This document shows positions 53,559 to 62,276 of a stretch of 64,000 nt of DNA, piece by piece (the stretch's first letter is position 1; each line of letters opens with the position of its first letter). The notes under the pieces were generated by a model. That model did not search any database, was not told the DNA's origin, and worked only from the letters and a program-made list of their open reading frames with translations. Made by a program: the position numbers and the translations under genes. The DNA comes from Alkalihalobacillus sp. LMS39 (GTDB lineage: Bacteria > Bacillota > Bacilli > Bacillales > Bacillaceae_F): NCBI RefSeq assembly GCF_022812285.1, contig NZ_CP093300.1, forward strand, positions 620,001-684,000. The letters are read 5' to 3'.

Positions 53559-53587
53559 ATTGTAGCACTTAGGAGGGGGGGAGGCAA
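53559..53587 (-). promoter_or_regulatory. Sigma-A promoter of the ABC-F gene
   Basis: On the minus strand, TTGCCT (53587-53582), a 17-bp spacer and TACAAT (53564-53559) match the vegetative consensus well. The transcript would begin about 20 bp before the leader peptide. Confidence 0.75.
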
Positions 53588-53664
53588 GTGGAATTTAGTA
53601 AATGTTTACAAATGAAAGGAAATTAATGTTAAAGTAATAGTAACTAAGGTTAGGGGGAGATAAC

Positions 53665-54213
53665 GTGTCTTCAGTGGTCGAATATAATACTCAAAGAACT
53701 TGCGGGGTATGGCTTTTCTATATCGGAAGTATTATTATTGTTGCTGCACTTCTTGGACGAGAGCTGTTAATACAGCCATTTATTCTTGGGTTTGGTTTTT
53801 TTATTGGTTATATTGGAATATTTAGTTTTCCTTATGTTAATCGCAAACTTGCTTATGGGAAAAGTTCAAAGTTTCAAGACCGAATGGATAACCTTTCTGT
53901 TATCGTAAATGTAATTTTATGTACATTATGTGGATGGCTCATTGGTTTTAGTGATTTGCGTTTACTATGGTTATGTATTTTCCTTGCCGTAGGTTTTCAC
54001 TTTTTTGGCTTTTATTTTTCACAAGGTAAAGTGATGCTATGGTTAGCTGCTTTGACTATGATAAACGCAGCGGCAGGATTACTATTTGCTAGTATCCCTT
54101 TTCTTATTTTTGCTTTAATAGATGGTCTAATAAAAATAGTGTTCGGTGTGAAGATGTTACAAATGAAACAACAAGTGAAAAAGAACAAAGCTGATACAGT
54201 GTCTATATCGTAG
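53665..54213 (+). CDS. Six-helix membrane protein of unknown function
   Basis: This 182-residue protein has about six hydrophobic segments (VWLFYIGSIIIVAALLG, FILGFGFFIGYIGIFSF, LSVIVNVILCTLCGWLIGF, LLWLCIFLAVGFHFFGFYF, VMLWLAALTMINAAAGLLFA, IPFLIFALIDGLIKIVFGV) and a basic C-terminus. I recall similar proteins annotated only as DUF families (possibly DUF6609), but I am not certain. The start is GTG at 53665 behind GGGGGAGA. It is divergent from the ABC-F gene. Confidence 0.65.
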   Translation: MSSVVEYNTQRTCGVWLFYIGSIIIVAALLGRELLIQPFILGFGFFIGYIGIFSFPYVNRKLAYGKSSKFQDRMDNLSVIVNVILCTLCGWLIGFSDLRLLWLCIFLAVGFHFFGFYFSQGKVMLWLAALTMINAAAGLLFASIPFLIFALIDGLIKIVFGVKMLQMKQQVKKNKADTVSIS

Positions 54214-54282
54214 GTTATGAATATATTTCAGAAAAATCTGTACGTTTATAGAATCTGTATGGTATAGTAATAAAAATTACAT

Positions 54283-54470
54283 ATCGTGTAAGAGTTGGTG
54301 CCAAGCTGCGGTTTGGCTTAAAAGGGAAGAACGGTGAAAATCCGTCGCTGTCCCGCAACTGTAAATCGGAGCGAACCACATAAACCACTGTCCAAGGACG
54401 GGAAGGAGTGAGGAGCGTTGATGATAAGCCAGGAGACCTGCCAATCTCTAGTACACACCAAATACCTACG
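54283..54470 (+). ncRNA. Cobalamin riboswitch
   Basis: Diagnostic blocks appear in order: GTTGGTGCCAAGC opening, AAAGGGAAGAACGGTGAAAATCCGTC, the B12 box core CGCTGTCCCGCAACTGTAA, CCACTGTCC...GGACGGGAAGG, and the 3' part GATGATAAGCCAGGAGACCTGCC. A terminator follows at 54567. Binding of adenosyl- or methylcobalamin should stop transcription of metE, which encodes the B12-independent methionine synthase. Confidence 0.95.
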
Positions 54471-54566
54471 TGGAAATAGGTGGTGCCATTCATTTGTACG
54501 ACAGACGAGTTAAGATTGCGATGCTTCATTAAGCATGCTTATTTATGCGTCATTTAACTTGAATGT

Positions 54567-54600
54567 AAAGCCATTTCCTATTGCGGGAGATGGCTTTTTG
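54567..54600 (+). terminator. Riboswitch-linked terminator before metE
   Basis: AAAGCCATTTCC / GGGAGATGGCTTT stem followed by TTTTTG, placed between the cobalamin aptamer and the metE ribosome binding site, so it is the likely off-state expression platform. Confidence 0.85.
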
Positions 54601-54643
54601 TATTTGGAATATGTAATAAAAATGAACATGGGGAGGATGAAAG

Positions 54644-56935
54644 ATGAATTTATTAAGCACCACGATTGGGTATCCATATATTGGAGAAAAGCGAGAGTGG
54701 AAACGTTGTGTCGAATCGTATTGGAAAGGAAACATGGACGAGGAAACATTTCTTTTGACAATGAAAGAACTTCGGTTGAATCAAATCAAACGTCAGCAAA
54801 AACTAGGACTAGATTTAATTACGGTTGGTGATTTTACGTTTTATGATCGGATGCTTGATTTAGCTGTCATGTTTGGGTTAGTTCCGGAGCGGTATAAGTG
54901 GGACGGAAAACAAATCGATCTATCATTATATTATGCTATGGCAAGAGGAGCGAATGATGTTGTCGCTTGTGAAATGACGAAATGGTTTAACACGAACTAT
55001 CATTATATTGTACCTGAATATGAAGACAAACCTTTAACATTACAACGAAACTATATTCTTGATTCTTTTGTAGAGGCAAAAGAAGAGCTAGGAATTCTGA
55101 CAAAGCCAACTATAATTGGGCCATATACATTTGTCCAGCTTGCAAAAGGGTACACAAAACAATCAAAACCTTCTTTTTATTTAAAGCTATTGCCTCTTTA
55201 TGCACAAATATTGCAACAGTTAGTTGATGCAGGAGCTACGTGGATTCAAATTGAAGAGCCTGCTTTAGTCTTCACATTACAAGAGGAAGATGTGAAATTA
55301 GTACAAGAACTATATAAGCAACTCGTACATGAAGTACCAGCAGCTAACATTATGTTACAAACTTATTTTGAAGCTTTATCAGCGTATGAACAACTTGTTT
55401 CATTACCAGTTGCAGGAATCGGTTTAGACTTTACTTGCGGTGGAAAAGAAAACATGGCCTCATTGCGAAAATACGGATTCCCACAAGATAAAGTATTAGG
55501 AATTGGAGTTGTTAATGGTCGCGATATTTGGCGAGCGAATTTAGCTGAAAAAGAAATGATTACAAAGGCCGTGCTCTCGTTAAGTCAAGCCACAAATGTT
55601 TGGGTTCAGTCGTCTTGTAGCTTACAACATGTTCCAGTCACAACAAAAAGTGAAACAGAACTAGACAACACATTAAAAGAAGCATTATCGTTTGCGGATG
55701 AAAAAATCTTGGAACTTACTCAAATAACAAGCTATATTTGTGATGAAAATTGGGTTGGGAAGGAAAAAATATCTGAAAGCATGATAGCGACCGAAGCATT
55801 AGCTCAACATGAAGCAAGAAATAATAAGCAAGTTCAAACCCTTGTTTCAGAAGTGCAGCCACATCATTTTACAAGGAAGATGGATTATAAAGAGCGTCGT
55901 GCACTACAGCAGAAGAAATTGCAATTACCTGATTTTCCAACAACAACGATCGGAAGTTTTCCACAATCATCTGAAGTGAAAAAAACGCGAGCCGCTTGGC
56001 GTAGAAATGAAATTACCGATGATGCGTATGCAGACTTCGTAAGACAGGAAACAGCAAGATGGATTCAAATCCAAGAAGAAATCGGTCTAGATGTATTCGT
56101 TCATGGCGAGTTTGAAAGAACGGATATGGTCGAATATTTCGGTGAAAAATTAAGTGGCTTTGCTTTTACAATAAATGGTTGGGTTGTATCCTACGGGTCT
56201 CGTTGCGTGAAACCACCTATTATATATGGAGATGTGGAATGGACAACACCGATGACAGTTAAGGAAGTACTAGAAGCACAACAAAGGACAACAAAGCCTG
56301 TCAAAGGTATGCTAACGGGACCGGTTACAATTTTGAACTGGTCATTTGTGAGAGATGATTTATCCCGAGAACAAGTAGCCTATCAGCTTGCACTTGCATT
56401 AAGAGAAGAGATTCAAGCACTTGAAGATGTAGGCATATCGATTATTCAAGTAGATGAACCAGCATTACGAGAAGGATTACCATTACGGAAAGAAAACGAG
56501 GAGAACTATATTAGCTGGAGTGTTCAAGCTTTTAAATTAGCAACTTCTCGTGTGAAAAATGACACGCAAATCCATACACATATGTGCTATTGCGAATTTA
56601 ATGATTTTATTGAACCTATTCGTAATCTTGATGCAGATGTGATTTCGATCGAAACATCAAGAAGTCACGGTGAATTCATTGAATCGTTAAAAGAAAATCC
56701 ATATGAACTAGGTATCGGTTTAGGAGTGTATGATATTCATAGTCCACGTGTCCCAAGTGTGGAAGAAATGGACGTCATTTTACAAGAAAGTTTAGCTGTT
56801 ATCTCGAAAGAGCAATTTTGGGTTAATCCTGATTGCGGATTAAAAACACGGCAAGAAAAAGAAACAATTGCTTCTTTACAAAACATGGTAGCTGCTGCGA
56901 AAAGACTACGAACTGAGAAGCACCAGCAAGTGTAA
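54644..56935 (+). CDS. metE: Cobalamin-independent methionine synthase
   Basis: This 763-residue enzyme methylates homocysteine from 5-methyltetrahydropteroyltriglutamate. The N-terminal half (TTIGYPYIGEKREWKR) is the folate-binding duplicate. The C-terminal catalytic barrel contains PTTTIGSFPQSSEVKKTRAAWR, the Zn ligands in THMCYCEFND (His and Cys) and NPDCGLKTR (Cys), and the VDEPALREGLP segment. Length and order are standard. The cobalamin riboswitch upstream implies that the organism makes or imports B12 and has the B12-dependent enzyme elsewhere. GGGGAGGA precedes the ATG. Confidence 0.96.
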   Translation: MNLLSTTIGYPYIGEKREWKRCVESYWKGNMDEETFLLTMKELRLNQIKRQQKLGLDLITVGDFTFYDRMLDLAVMFGLVPERYKWDGKQIDLSLYYAMARGANDVVACEMTKWFNTNYHYIVPEYEDKPLTLQRNYILDSFVEAKEELGILTKPTIIGPYTFVQLAKGYTKQSKPSFYLKLLPLYAQILQQLVDAGATWIQIEEPALVFTLQEEDVKLVQELYKQLVHEVPAANIMLQTYFEALSAYEQLVSLPVAGIGLDFTCGGKENMASLRKYGFPQDKVLGIGVVNGRDIWRANLAEKEMITKAVLSLSQATNVWVQSSCSLQHVPVTTKSETELDNTLKEALSFADEKILELTQITSYICDENWVGKEKISESMIATEALAQHEARNNKQVQTLVSEVQPHHFTRKMDYKERRALQQKKLQLPDFPTTTIGSFPQSSEVKKTRAAWRRNEITDDAYADFVRQETARWIQIQEEIGLDVFVHGEFERTDMVEYFGEKLSGFAFTINGWVVSYGSRCVKPPIIYGDVEWTTPMTVKEVLEAQQRTTKPVKGMLTGPVTILNWSFVRDDLSREQVAYQLALALREEIQALEDVGISIIQVDEPALREGLPLRKENEENYISWSVQAFKLATSRVKNDTQIHTHMCYCEFNDFIEPIRNLDADVISIETSRSHGEFIESLKENPYELGIGLGVYDIHSPRVPSVEEMDVILQESLAVISKEQFWVNPDCGLKTRQEKETIASLQNMVAAAKRLRTEKHQQV

Positions 56936-56942
56936 TAAAAGC

Positions 56943-56982
56943 AGAAAAAATCTACTGCGACTAGCAGTAGATTTTTTCTGTT
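56943..56982 (+). terminator. Terminator after metE
   Basis: AGAAAAAATCTACTGC / GCAGTAGATTTTTTCT is a perfect stem with a short loop and a T run. Confidence 0.93.
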
Positions 56983-57070
56983 AGAAGTCACTCTTAATTT
57001 CCTATTTTTGTAACTTGGTGACTGTGGGATAATCTTTTCATAAATCGATGCCAGAGTGAATGGAGATAGT

Positions 57071-57412
57071 ATGGAGAATGTATTGTTTTTATTGATTATC
57101 ACACTGATTAGTATTATTTATTATATTTACCTAATTAAAAAAATGTCTCCAAGTGAAAAAGAGCAATTGAAAGCAGAATGGCAAACACCAACCGAAGCTT
57201 TGAAATTGAGCGTAGTGATTATTGGGGTTTTCTTATTTTATTCAGGGTTAATTTTAAAAATAAAGCCACTCCTTATCATAGCTTTCTTTCTTTCGCTCCC
57301 ACATTTCATATTTTTTGTTCACGAAGAGTGGAAAGAAAAGAAGAGCAAGGGAAGGTTTATCTATAAAATTGGATTATTAATCGGGATTGTTTTATTCATT
57401 TATTTGTATTAA
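57071..57412 (+). CDS. Small membrane protein, paralogue of the one at 42963-43316
   Basis: This 113-residue protein has helix 1 (VLFLLIITLISIIYYIYLI), a cytosolic segment KKMSPSEKEQLKAEWQTPTEALKL, three further helices and the ending IGIVLFIYLY. Order, spacing and charged motif agree with the protein at 42963-43316. No known family is recognised. The ATG at 57071 follows GGAG; an in-frame GTG at 57056 is an alternative. Its last 21 bp overlap the end of the convergent lipoprotein gene. Confidence 0.62.
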   Translation: MENVLFLLIITLISIIYYIYLIKKMSPSEKEQLKAEWQTPTEALKLSVVIIGVFLFYSGLILKIKPLLIIAFFLSLPHFIFFVHEEWKEKKSKGRFIYKIGLLIGIVLFIYLY

Positions 57413-57850
57413 ACTGTTCCGACCGTATACATCCAATACAATATCTGCATACGATTTATCATCGAGACGAACCTCATAACGCCAAATCCCGCCGTAAGGA
57501 ACTTCAATATAAGCAGTATAACGCTCTAATGAGGAATAACCCGATGGTGGTTCAGAAATTTCTTTAGGGGCTACAGCAATAATAGATTCTCCCGTTTCTT
57601 TATTATGTAGATAAATAGCTAGTTCTTTTCCTTTAAAGGTTTCGAACGGTGCGGTGAAGTGGAACAGATATCCGAGTGATTCCCCCGCTACTAACCCTGT
57701 GTCTGGATAGACTTGAAGCAGCGTTTCCCCATTTTCTTCATATGAATCGCGAATGTCCCAATTAATATTTTCCTGATCGATAGCTTGATTTGAGCAAGCA
57801 CTTCCTAAGAAACATAACAGTATAAATAACATCCAACTAAACCTTGTCAT
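57392..57850 (-). CDS. Lipoprotein of unknown function
   Basis: This 152-residue protein has a lipobox (LLCFLGSACSN; Cys near residue 20). The mature part reads NWDIRDSYEENGETLLQVYPDTG and ends with ERYTAYIEVPYGGIWRYEVRLDDKSYADIVLDVYG. The GIWRYEV...YADIVLDV end is typical of small beta-sandwich lipoproteins of Bacillaceae with no known role. The ATG at 57850 sits eight bases behind AGGAGGG. Confidence 0.72.
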   Translation of the reverse strand: MTRFSWMLFILLCFLGSACSNQAIDQENINWDIRDSYEENGETLLQVYPDTGLVAGESLGYLFHFTAPFETFKGKELAIYLHNKETGESIIAVAPKEISEPPSGYSSLERYTAYIEVPYGGIWRYEVRLDDKSYADIVLDVYGRNSLIQINE

Positions 57851-57946
57851 CACAATATCCCTCCTTGTTTAGAAATATAGACGAACCTAACTGCATTTTG
57901 TTTCAGGCAATTGTCAATAAGCTAGAGAATCGGTTCACGTCGAACT

Positions 57947-58822
57947 TTATGAAAGATAGTGTGATAAATCATTCAGTCGTTCTTTTCGAAATTGATAAAG
58001 GAAATAATCTTGTTTACTTGGACGCATTCTAAGCAAACCAGCTGAACGTAATAAAAGCAAATGGTGGTGGATATTTCCTTTCGTCATTCCCATTACCTCG
58101 ACTAGTTCGGTAAATGTCTTTTCTTCTGTTTTTATATGTTGAATCATCTGTAACCGCTTTTGTTCAGCTAATGCTTTGGTAATTAGCAATGTTTCTTGTT
58201 CGTCATGTAAAGCACAAGGAAATGTGATGAATGCTTTTTTGCCAAAAATGTCATGCAAAGATAAAGGCCGGAAATGCCATGTTGGAATGAGCGTTATGTT
58301 TGTAAGTTCATAGTTATCAAAAACAAGCCCTTTAGAGAGCGCTTCAATTTTTCGATAGGTATTTTTAGAAAAATCCATAGTCGTAGCTTGTGTAACATTT
58401 TTTTGTATGATAAAACCGATTTCATGTTCGATGGATTGAAAATACTCTTTATACCATTTAGATAAAAGGGAGACGTGTAATCGTCGACGTTTATCTAAAT
58501 TGGGAGGAATTTTCTTTTTGTTCGTAGCAAAAGGAGCTATTATTTCATAGAGCTCCCCAACAGAAAGCTTCGATAGCCAATTCATGTAGGCGTGAAAGTC
58601 AGTTTTGTACGGAGTTTCTTCAATAAGAAAAACGGAAAAGTCTTCGAATTCTAGGTCCTCTAGAGAAATAATCTCATCATGTAATTCGGATGAGATGTTT
58701 TTTTTTGTTTGTTCATACCATTCTTTCGAGATAGTAAGATACTTTAAATGTGTTTGACGCTTATATAAAGAAAAGCTTAGTAACACTTCATAATGAAGTG
58801 AATGAAGTAATGAGACGTTCAT
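57947..58822 (-). CDS. ArsR-family transcriptional regulator with long N-terminal domain
   Basis: The protein has 291 residues. The C-terminal 80 residues hold a winged helix of ArsR type (ALAEQKRLQMIQHIKTEEKTFTELVEVMGMTKGNIHHHLLLLRSAGLL). The first 200 residues form a domain of unknown ligand seen in a group of Bacillaceae ArsR proteins. It is divergent from the esterase gene at 58917, and a palindrome sits on the promoter of that gene, so it is the likely local repressor. No metal-binding Cys cluster is visible. Confidence 0.8.
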   Translation of the reverse strand: MNVSLLHSLHYEVLLSFSLYKRQTHLKYLTISKEWYEQTKKNISSELHDEIISLEDLEFEDFSVFLIEETPYKTDFHAYMNWLSKLSVGELYEIIAPFATNKKKIPPNLDKRRRLHVSLLSKWYKEYFQSIEHEIGFIIQKNVTQATTMDFSKNTYRKIEALSKGLVFDNYELTNITLIPTWHFRPLSLHDIFGKKAFITFPCALHDEQETLLITKALAEQKRLQMIQHIKTEEKTFTELVEVMGMTKGNIHHHLLLLRSAGLLRMRPSKQDYFLYQFRKERLNDLSHYLS

Positions 58823-58864
58823 ATAATCACCTTCTTTAAAAATATAACAATAGTTTAACAGATG

Positions 58865-58900
58865 TTGACAAGTAAATATAGTTCAATTAATATTGAACTA
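58865..58900 (+). promoter_or_regulatory. Promoter with overlapping operator before the esterase gene
   Basis: TTGACA (58865-58870), a 17-bp spacer and TAATAT (58888-58893) form a near-consensus promoter. The perfect 9-bp inverted repeat TAGTTCAAT-TAAT-ATTGAACTA (58879-58900) covers the -10 element. It is the natural binding site for the divergent ArsR-family repressor. Confidence 0.82.
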
Positions 58901-58916
58901 AAAAAGGAGGGGTATT

Positions 58917-59789
58917 ATGGAAATCTATGAAACTGAAAAAATAGTTGACCTTGTATACGGTGAGACAAAAGAACGGACCCTGAAGCTTGATATTGTAAAG
59001 CCAAAATCAAAGAAAACTTTTCCTGCTATTATTTATGTTCATGGTGGGGGCTGGATGGCAGGTGATAAAAGTAAAGTTGGTGGGGAGTGGAATGCCTCAT
59101 TTGCAAAATACGGGTTTGTCTGCGTGAACATAAACTTTCGCTTAAGTGGAGAAGCTATTTTTCCTGCTCCGTTATTAGATATTAAAACAGCCATTTCTTG
59201 GATAAAAGACCATGCAGATGAATATCGAATTGATAGAGAGAGAATTGGGTTATGGGGACACTCATCAGGTGGGCACTTAGCGACACTAGCGGCTTTTAGT
59301 GCAGACCATAACGAATTTACTACTAATTCGAAAACATCTAATGAAGTCCAGGCAGTATGTGCGTTAGCGGGACCAGTAGATTTGTTATCAATGGGAACGT
59401 GGCATGATTTACCGAATTCTCCTGAAGCGAAATTTGTTGGAGGAAGCTTATGTGAAAATGTAGAGCGCGCGAAAAAAACAAATCCGATTTTATACATCGA
59501 GGAAAATCCAGTTCCTAGTTTGCTCCTTCATGGAGATTATGATGAAATCGTTCCTGTTGAACAATCACGTCTTTTACATAATGCTTTGCCGAATTCTACG
59601 TATTTGGAAATTAAAGGTGCAGACCATGATTTTATCGGTGGAACGTTATCTCTCGATGAAATTTTACCTATCGTACGCTCTTTTTTTGAAAAAACGTTAA
59701 AACAAGGGTTACTGAACAAAGAGCAATTAGCGAACCACCGGGCTGAAGTGACAAAGGTTGTTGAGTGGTTTAAAGAGAATAGTAAATAA
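58917..59789 (+). CDS. Alpha/beta hydrolase (BD-FAE/HSL-type carboxylesterase)
   Basis: This 290-residue esterase has the oxyanion motif VHGGGWMAGDKSK (near residues 42-54), nucleophile LWGHSSGGHLATL, the acid in LHGDYDEIVP and the catalytic His in IKGADHDFIG. The layout is that of the BD-FAE/hormone-sensitive-lipase-like group. No signal peptide is seen, so cytosolic. AAGGAGGGG precedes the ATG. Its promoter is probably repressed by the neighbouring ArsR-type protein; the inducer and substrate are unknown. Confidence 0.88.
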   Translation: MEIYETEKIVDLVYGETKERTLKLDIVKPKSKKTFPAIIYVHGGGWMAGDKSKVGGEWNASFAKYGFVCVNINFRLSGEAIFPAPLLDIKTAISWIKDHADEYRIDRERIGLWGHSSGGHLATLAAFSADHNEFTTNSKTSNEVQAVCALAGPVDLLSMGTWHDLPNSPEAKFVGGSLCENVERAKKTNPILYIEENPVPSLLLHGDYDEIVPVEQSRLLHNALPNSTYLEIKGADHDFIGGTLSLDEILPIVRSFFEKTLKQGLLNKEQLANHRAEVTKVVEWFKENSK

Positions 59790-59792
59790 AAG

Positions 59793-59830
59793 CAAACGGG
59801 ACTTTTCGAGAGAGTCCCGTTTGTTTTTTT
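59793..59830 (+). terminator. Terminator after the esterase gene
   Basis: CAAACGGGACT / AGTCCCGTTTG stem followed by TTTTTTT. Confidence 0.92.
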
Positions 59831-60005
59831 GAGAGAGATATTTTGCTTAGGACTTTAAAACTAATATAGTATATATTTCCACATTATTCGACACGGAATA
59901 TGGTAAATTAAGACATGATATTGAACTTGATATGAGCATATGTTACTATTTTGATATTAAGTTTGTTGATAAAACTTTTATAAATAATGTAGATGGAGGA
60001 AGAAA

Positions 60006-62081
60006 ATGAAATCGATAAAAACTAGGATGTTAGTTTTTTTTACTGGACTTATATTAATAACGGTAATTGGTTTAGGATCGATCGCTTCGTTTTTTAGTAC
60101 AATAACAATAAAAGACCAAGCAAATCGAGGGATAGAAGGGGCTACAGTTGAGGCCTCGAAACTAGTAAATGGTTATTTATTACGACAAATGTTTTATATG
60201 GAAGCATTGTCTGAAAACCCGTATTTATTAGAGGAAGAATTTTCAGAAGAAAAATATCAGTTCTTTGAAAAAGAAGCGGAAAGAGCTGGATACTCAACGT
60301 TTATTTTCGTTGACAGTAATGGAGATGGCCTTTCTTTAAATTCTACAAAAGCTGTACATCAAGGGATGTCAAGTACGAATACTGATATTCAACGTGTCTT
60401 AAGTGGAGAAACGCTTGTTTCTGATGTGACAATCATTAATGAAAATGCGTTTTTAATTTATGGTGCACCAGTTGTTCGCAATGGAGAAATCGTTGGTGCG
60501 TTAATGGGGACTAGGCATGCAGGGATTTTAACAGATGTAATTGAGAGTATCACTTATTTAGAACATGAATCGGTCCGTTCTTTTATTGCAAAACGTAATG
60601 GAACGTTTCAAGCCCATCCTTATAATGTTCTTGCAGAAATGCAAGTGAACTTAATTGAGTTAGGGAAGCCACAATCTACTCCGGAAGTCACAGAAGAACA
60701 ACAAGAGGCTCCAGATGGTGAACCAGTCGAAGAGGTCAATGTAGAAGAGTTAGCTCGCTTGTTTGAAGAACGTATTAGTACAGGAGAATCAGGCTACGGT
60801 GAGCATACAATTTCTGGTGAAAAAATTATGGTCGGGTTTGCTCCAATTGAAAATACGGATTGGGTTATCGTACTTGAAGTGGATGAAAAAGAAATTTTAG
60901 CTGGTATGCGAGTTTTAGAAATAGCATTGCTTGTTGTGATTGTTTTCTTTTTAATTGTCGGTGTTGTTACAACATTCTTTATGAGTAACTCAATAAGCAA
61001 ACCATTAGTTGCTGTATCGAATGAAATTGATAAACTATCGAACTATGATTTAGCGAAAACAACAGATTCTCGTTTTGAAAAGTATGCAAACCGAAAAGAT
61101 GAAGTGGGCCGTATTACAAATTCTCTTGAAAGGATGCGTCAAAGCTTTGTTGAACTCATCCAATCGACTGGAGATATTTCAAGTCAAGTCTCTGCCTCAT
61201 CACAACAACTAACGGCGACAAGTCAACAAGCGGTAACTGCAGCTCACGAAGTTGCGAGTACGATTGGAGAGATTGCATCTGGTGCGACAGGTCAAGCAAA
61301 TGACACGGAAAAAGGTGCCGCACAAGTTCAGGAGCTAGGGCAATTAATTGAAGAAGATCAACGTTATGTAGCAAGTTTGGTTCAGTCTACAGATAATGTA
61401 AGGACATTAAAAGATGAAGGGTTGACAAGTTTGAAAGAATTAGTTGAAAAAACAAATGTCAACACTCAATCAATTAAAGAAATTAAAGAAATTATTAAAA
61501 CAACAAATGCAAGTGCTGAAAAAATTTCTACGGCAAGTCAAATGATAAAAAGCATATCTGAACAAACGAATTTGCTTGCATTAAATGCTGCGATAGAAGC
61601 TGCAAGAGCGGGTGAAGCGGGGAAAGGCTTTGCGGTTGTTGCTGACGAAGTTCGAAAGCTTGCAGAACAATCAAACGAATTTACCGAAGATATTGTCACA
61701 ATTATCCAAGAGTTAACGAATAAAACAGAAAGTGCCGTAACAACAATGAACCTTGTTGATGAAAATACAAGCTCACAAGTGAAAAGCTTAGAGTCAACAA
61801 ATTTAAAATTCGTTGGTATTGCTGATGCAATTGAAGTCATGAAAGAGGCTATGGAGCAAATTGCTCAATCTGGTGAAGACATGCAAAAGAAAAAAGATAA
61901 TATTATTGATTTAATCGATAATCTTTCAGCTATCGCAGAAGAAAATGCGGCAAGTTCTGAACAAGCTTCTGCTTCTGTTGAAGAACAGACAGCTTCGATG
62001 ACAGAGTTAGCAACGTCAAGTGAAGAACTTGCTAAGCTATCAGAAACAATGCAAGAAAGTATTGCAAAGTTTAAGTTGTAA
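60006..62081 (+). CDS. Methyl-accepting chemotaxis protein (Cache-HAMP-MA)
   Basis: The protein has 691 residues. The N-terminal helix ([19 protein letters not shown]) is followed by an extracellular Cache-type sensor ([46 protein letters not shown]). A proline- and glutamate-rich insert ([20 protein letters not shown], near 225-245) and a second sub-domain ([24 protein letters not shown]) come next. Then helix 2, HAMP, and the MA domain with tip [21 protein letters not shown]. It is monocistronic with its own terminator. Confidence 0.93.
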   Translation: MKSIKTRMLVFFTGLILITVIGLGSIASFFSTITIKDQANRGIEGATVEASKLVNGYLLRQMFYMEALSENPYLLEEEFSEEKYQFFEKEAERAGYSTFIFVDSNGDGLSLNSTKAVHQGMSSTNTDIQRVLSGETLVSDVTIINENAFLIYGAPVVRNGEIVGALMGTRHAGILTDVIESITYLEHESVRSFIAKRNGTFQAHPYNVLAEMQVNLIELGKPQSTPEVTEEQQEAPDGEPVEEVNVEELARLFEERISTGESGYGEHTISGEKIMVGFAPIENTDWVIVLEVDEKEILAGMRVLEIALLVVIVFFLIVGVVTTFFMSNSISKPLVAVSNEIDKLSNYDLAKTTDSRFEKYANRKDEVGRITNSLERMRQSFVELIQSTGDISSQVSASSQQLTATSQQAVTAAHEVASTIGEIASGATGQANDTEKGAAQVQELGQLIEEDQRYVASLVQSTDNVRTLKDEGLTSLKELVEKTNVNTQSIKEIKEIIKTTNASAEKISTASQMIKSISEQTNLLALNAAIEAARAGEAGKGFAVVADEVRKLAEQSNEFTEDIVTIIQELTNKTESAVTTMNLVDENTSSQVKSLESTNLKFVGIADAIEVMKEAMEQIAQSGEDMQKKKDNIIDLIDNLSAIAEENAASSEQASASVEEQTASMTELATSSEELAKLSETMQESIAKFKL

Positions 62082-62086
62082 GATTA

Positions 62087-62133
62087 AAAGGTCCCAAAAG
62101 GTCATGAACTAGCGCCTTTTGGGACCTTTTTTA
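62087..62133 (+). terminator. Terminator after the chemoreceptor gene
   Basis: AAAAGGTCCCAAAAGG / CCTTTTGGGACCTTTT is a 16-bp stem with a T run. Confidence 0.93.
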
Positions 62134-62265
62134 AAAGATAAGAAAGTTAAAAATTTTGGTGTAGCAGTGAAGCTTTGAAAGCTATTTCAAGAAGAGCGAA
62201 GGCTGCGCACCTGCGCGTTTCACCCAAAGAAGAGTCTTGTGGTTCACTGTCAAAAGCGGGCAGTA
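62134..62265. repeat. Dispersed repeat A, copy 2
   Basis: This matches 6805-6930 over about 120 bp, with blocks AAAAGATAAG, GAAGCTTTGAAAGCT, TCAAGAAGAGCGAAGGCT, CGCACCTGCGCGTTTCACCC, CTTGTGGTTCACT and TCAAAAGCGGGCAG in the same order and orientation. A short relative of its first part occurs near 62925-62965. Confidence 0.8.
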
Positions 62266-62276
62266 GGTTACATCAT

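Noticed and set aside
54215-54831. Open frames overlapping the cobalamin riboswitch and the metE start
   Set aside because: The RNA structure explains the sequence and the frames have no ribosome binding site.
59039-59497. 152-codon minus-strand frame inside the esterase gene
   Set aside because: It is antisense to a well-supported enzyme with all catalytic motifs; no start signal is visible.
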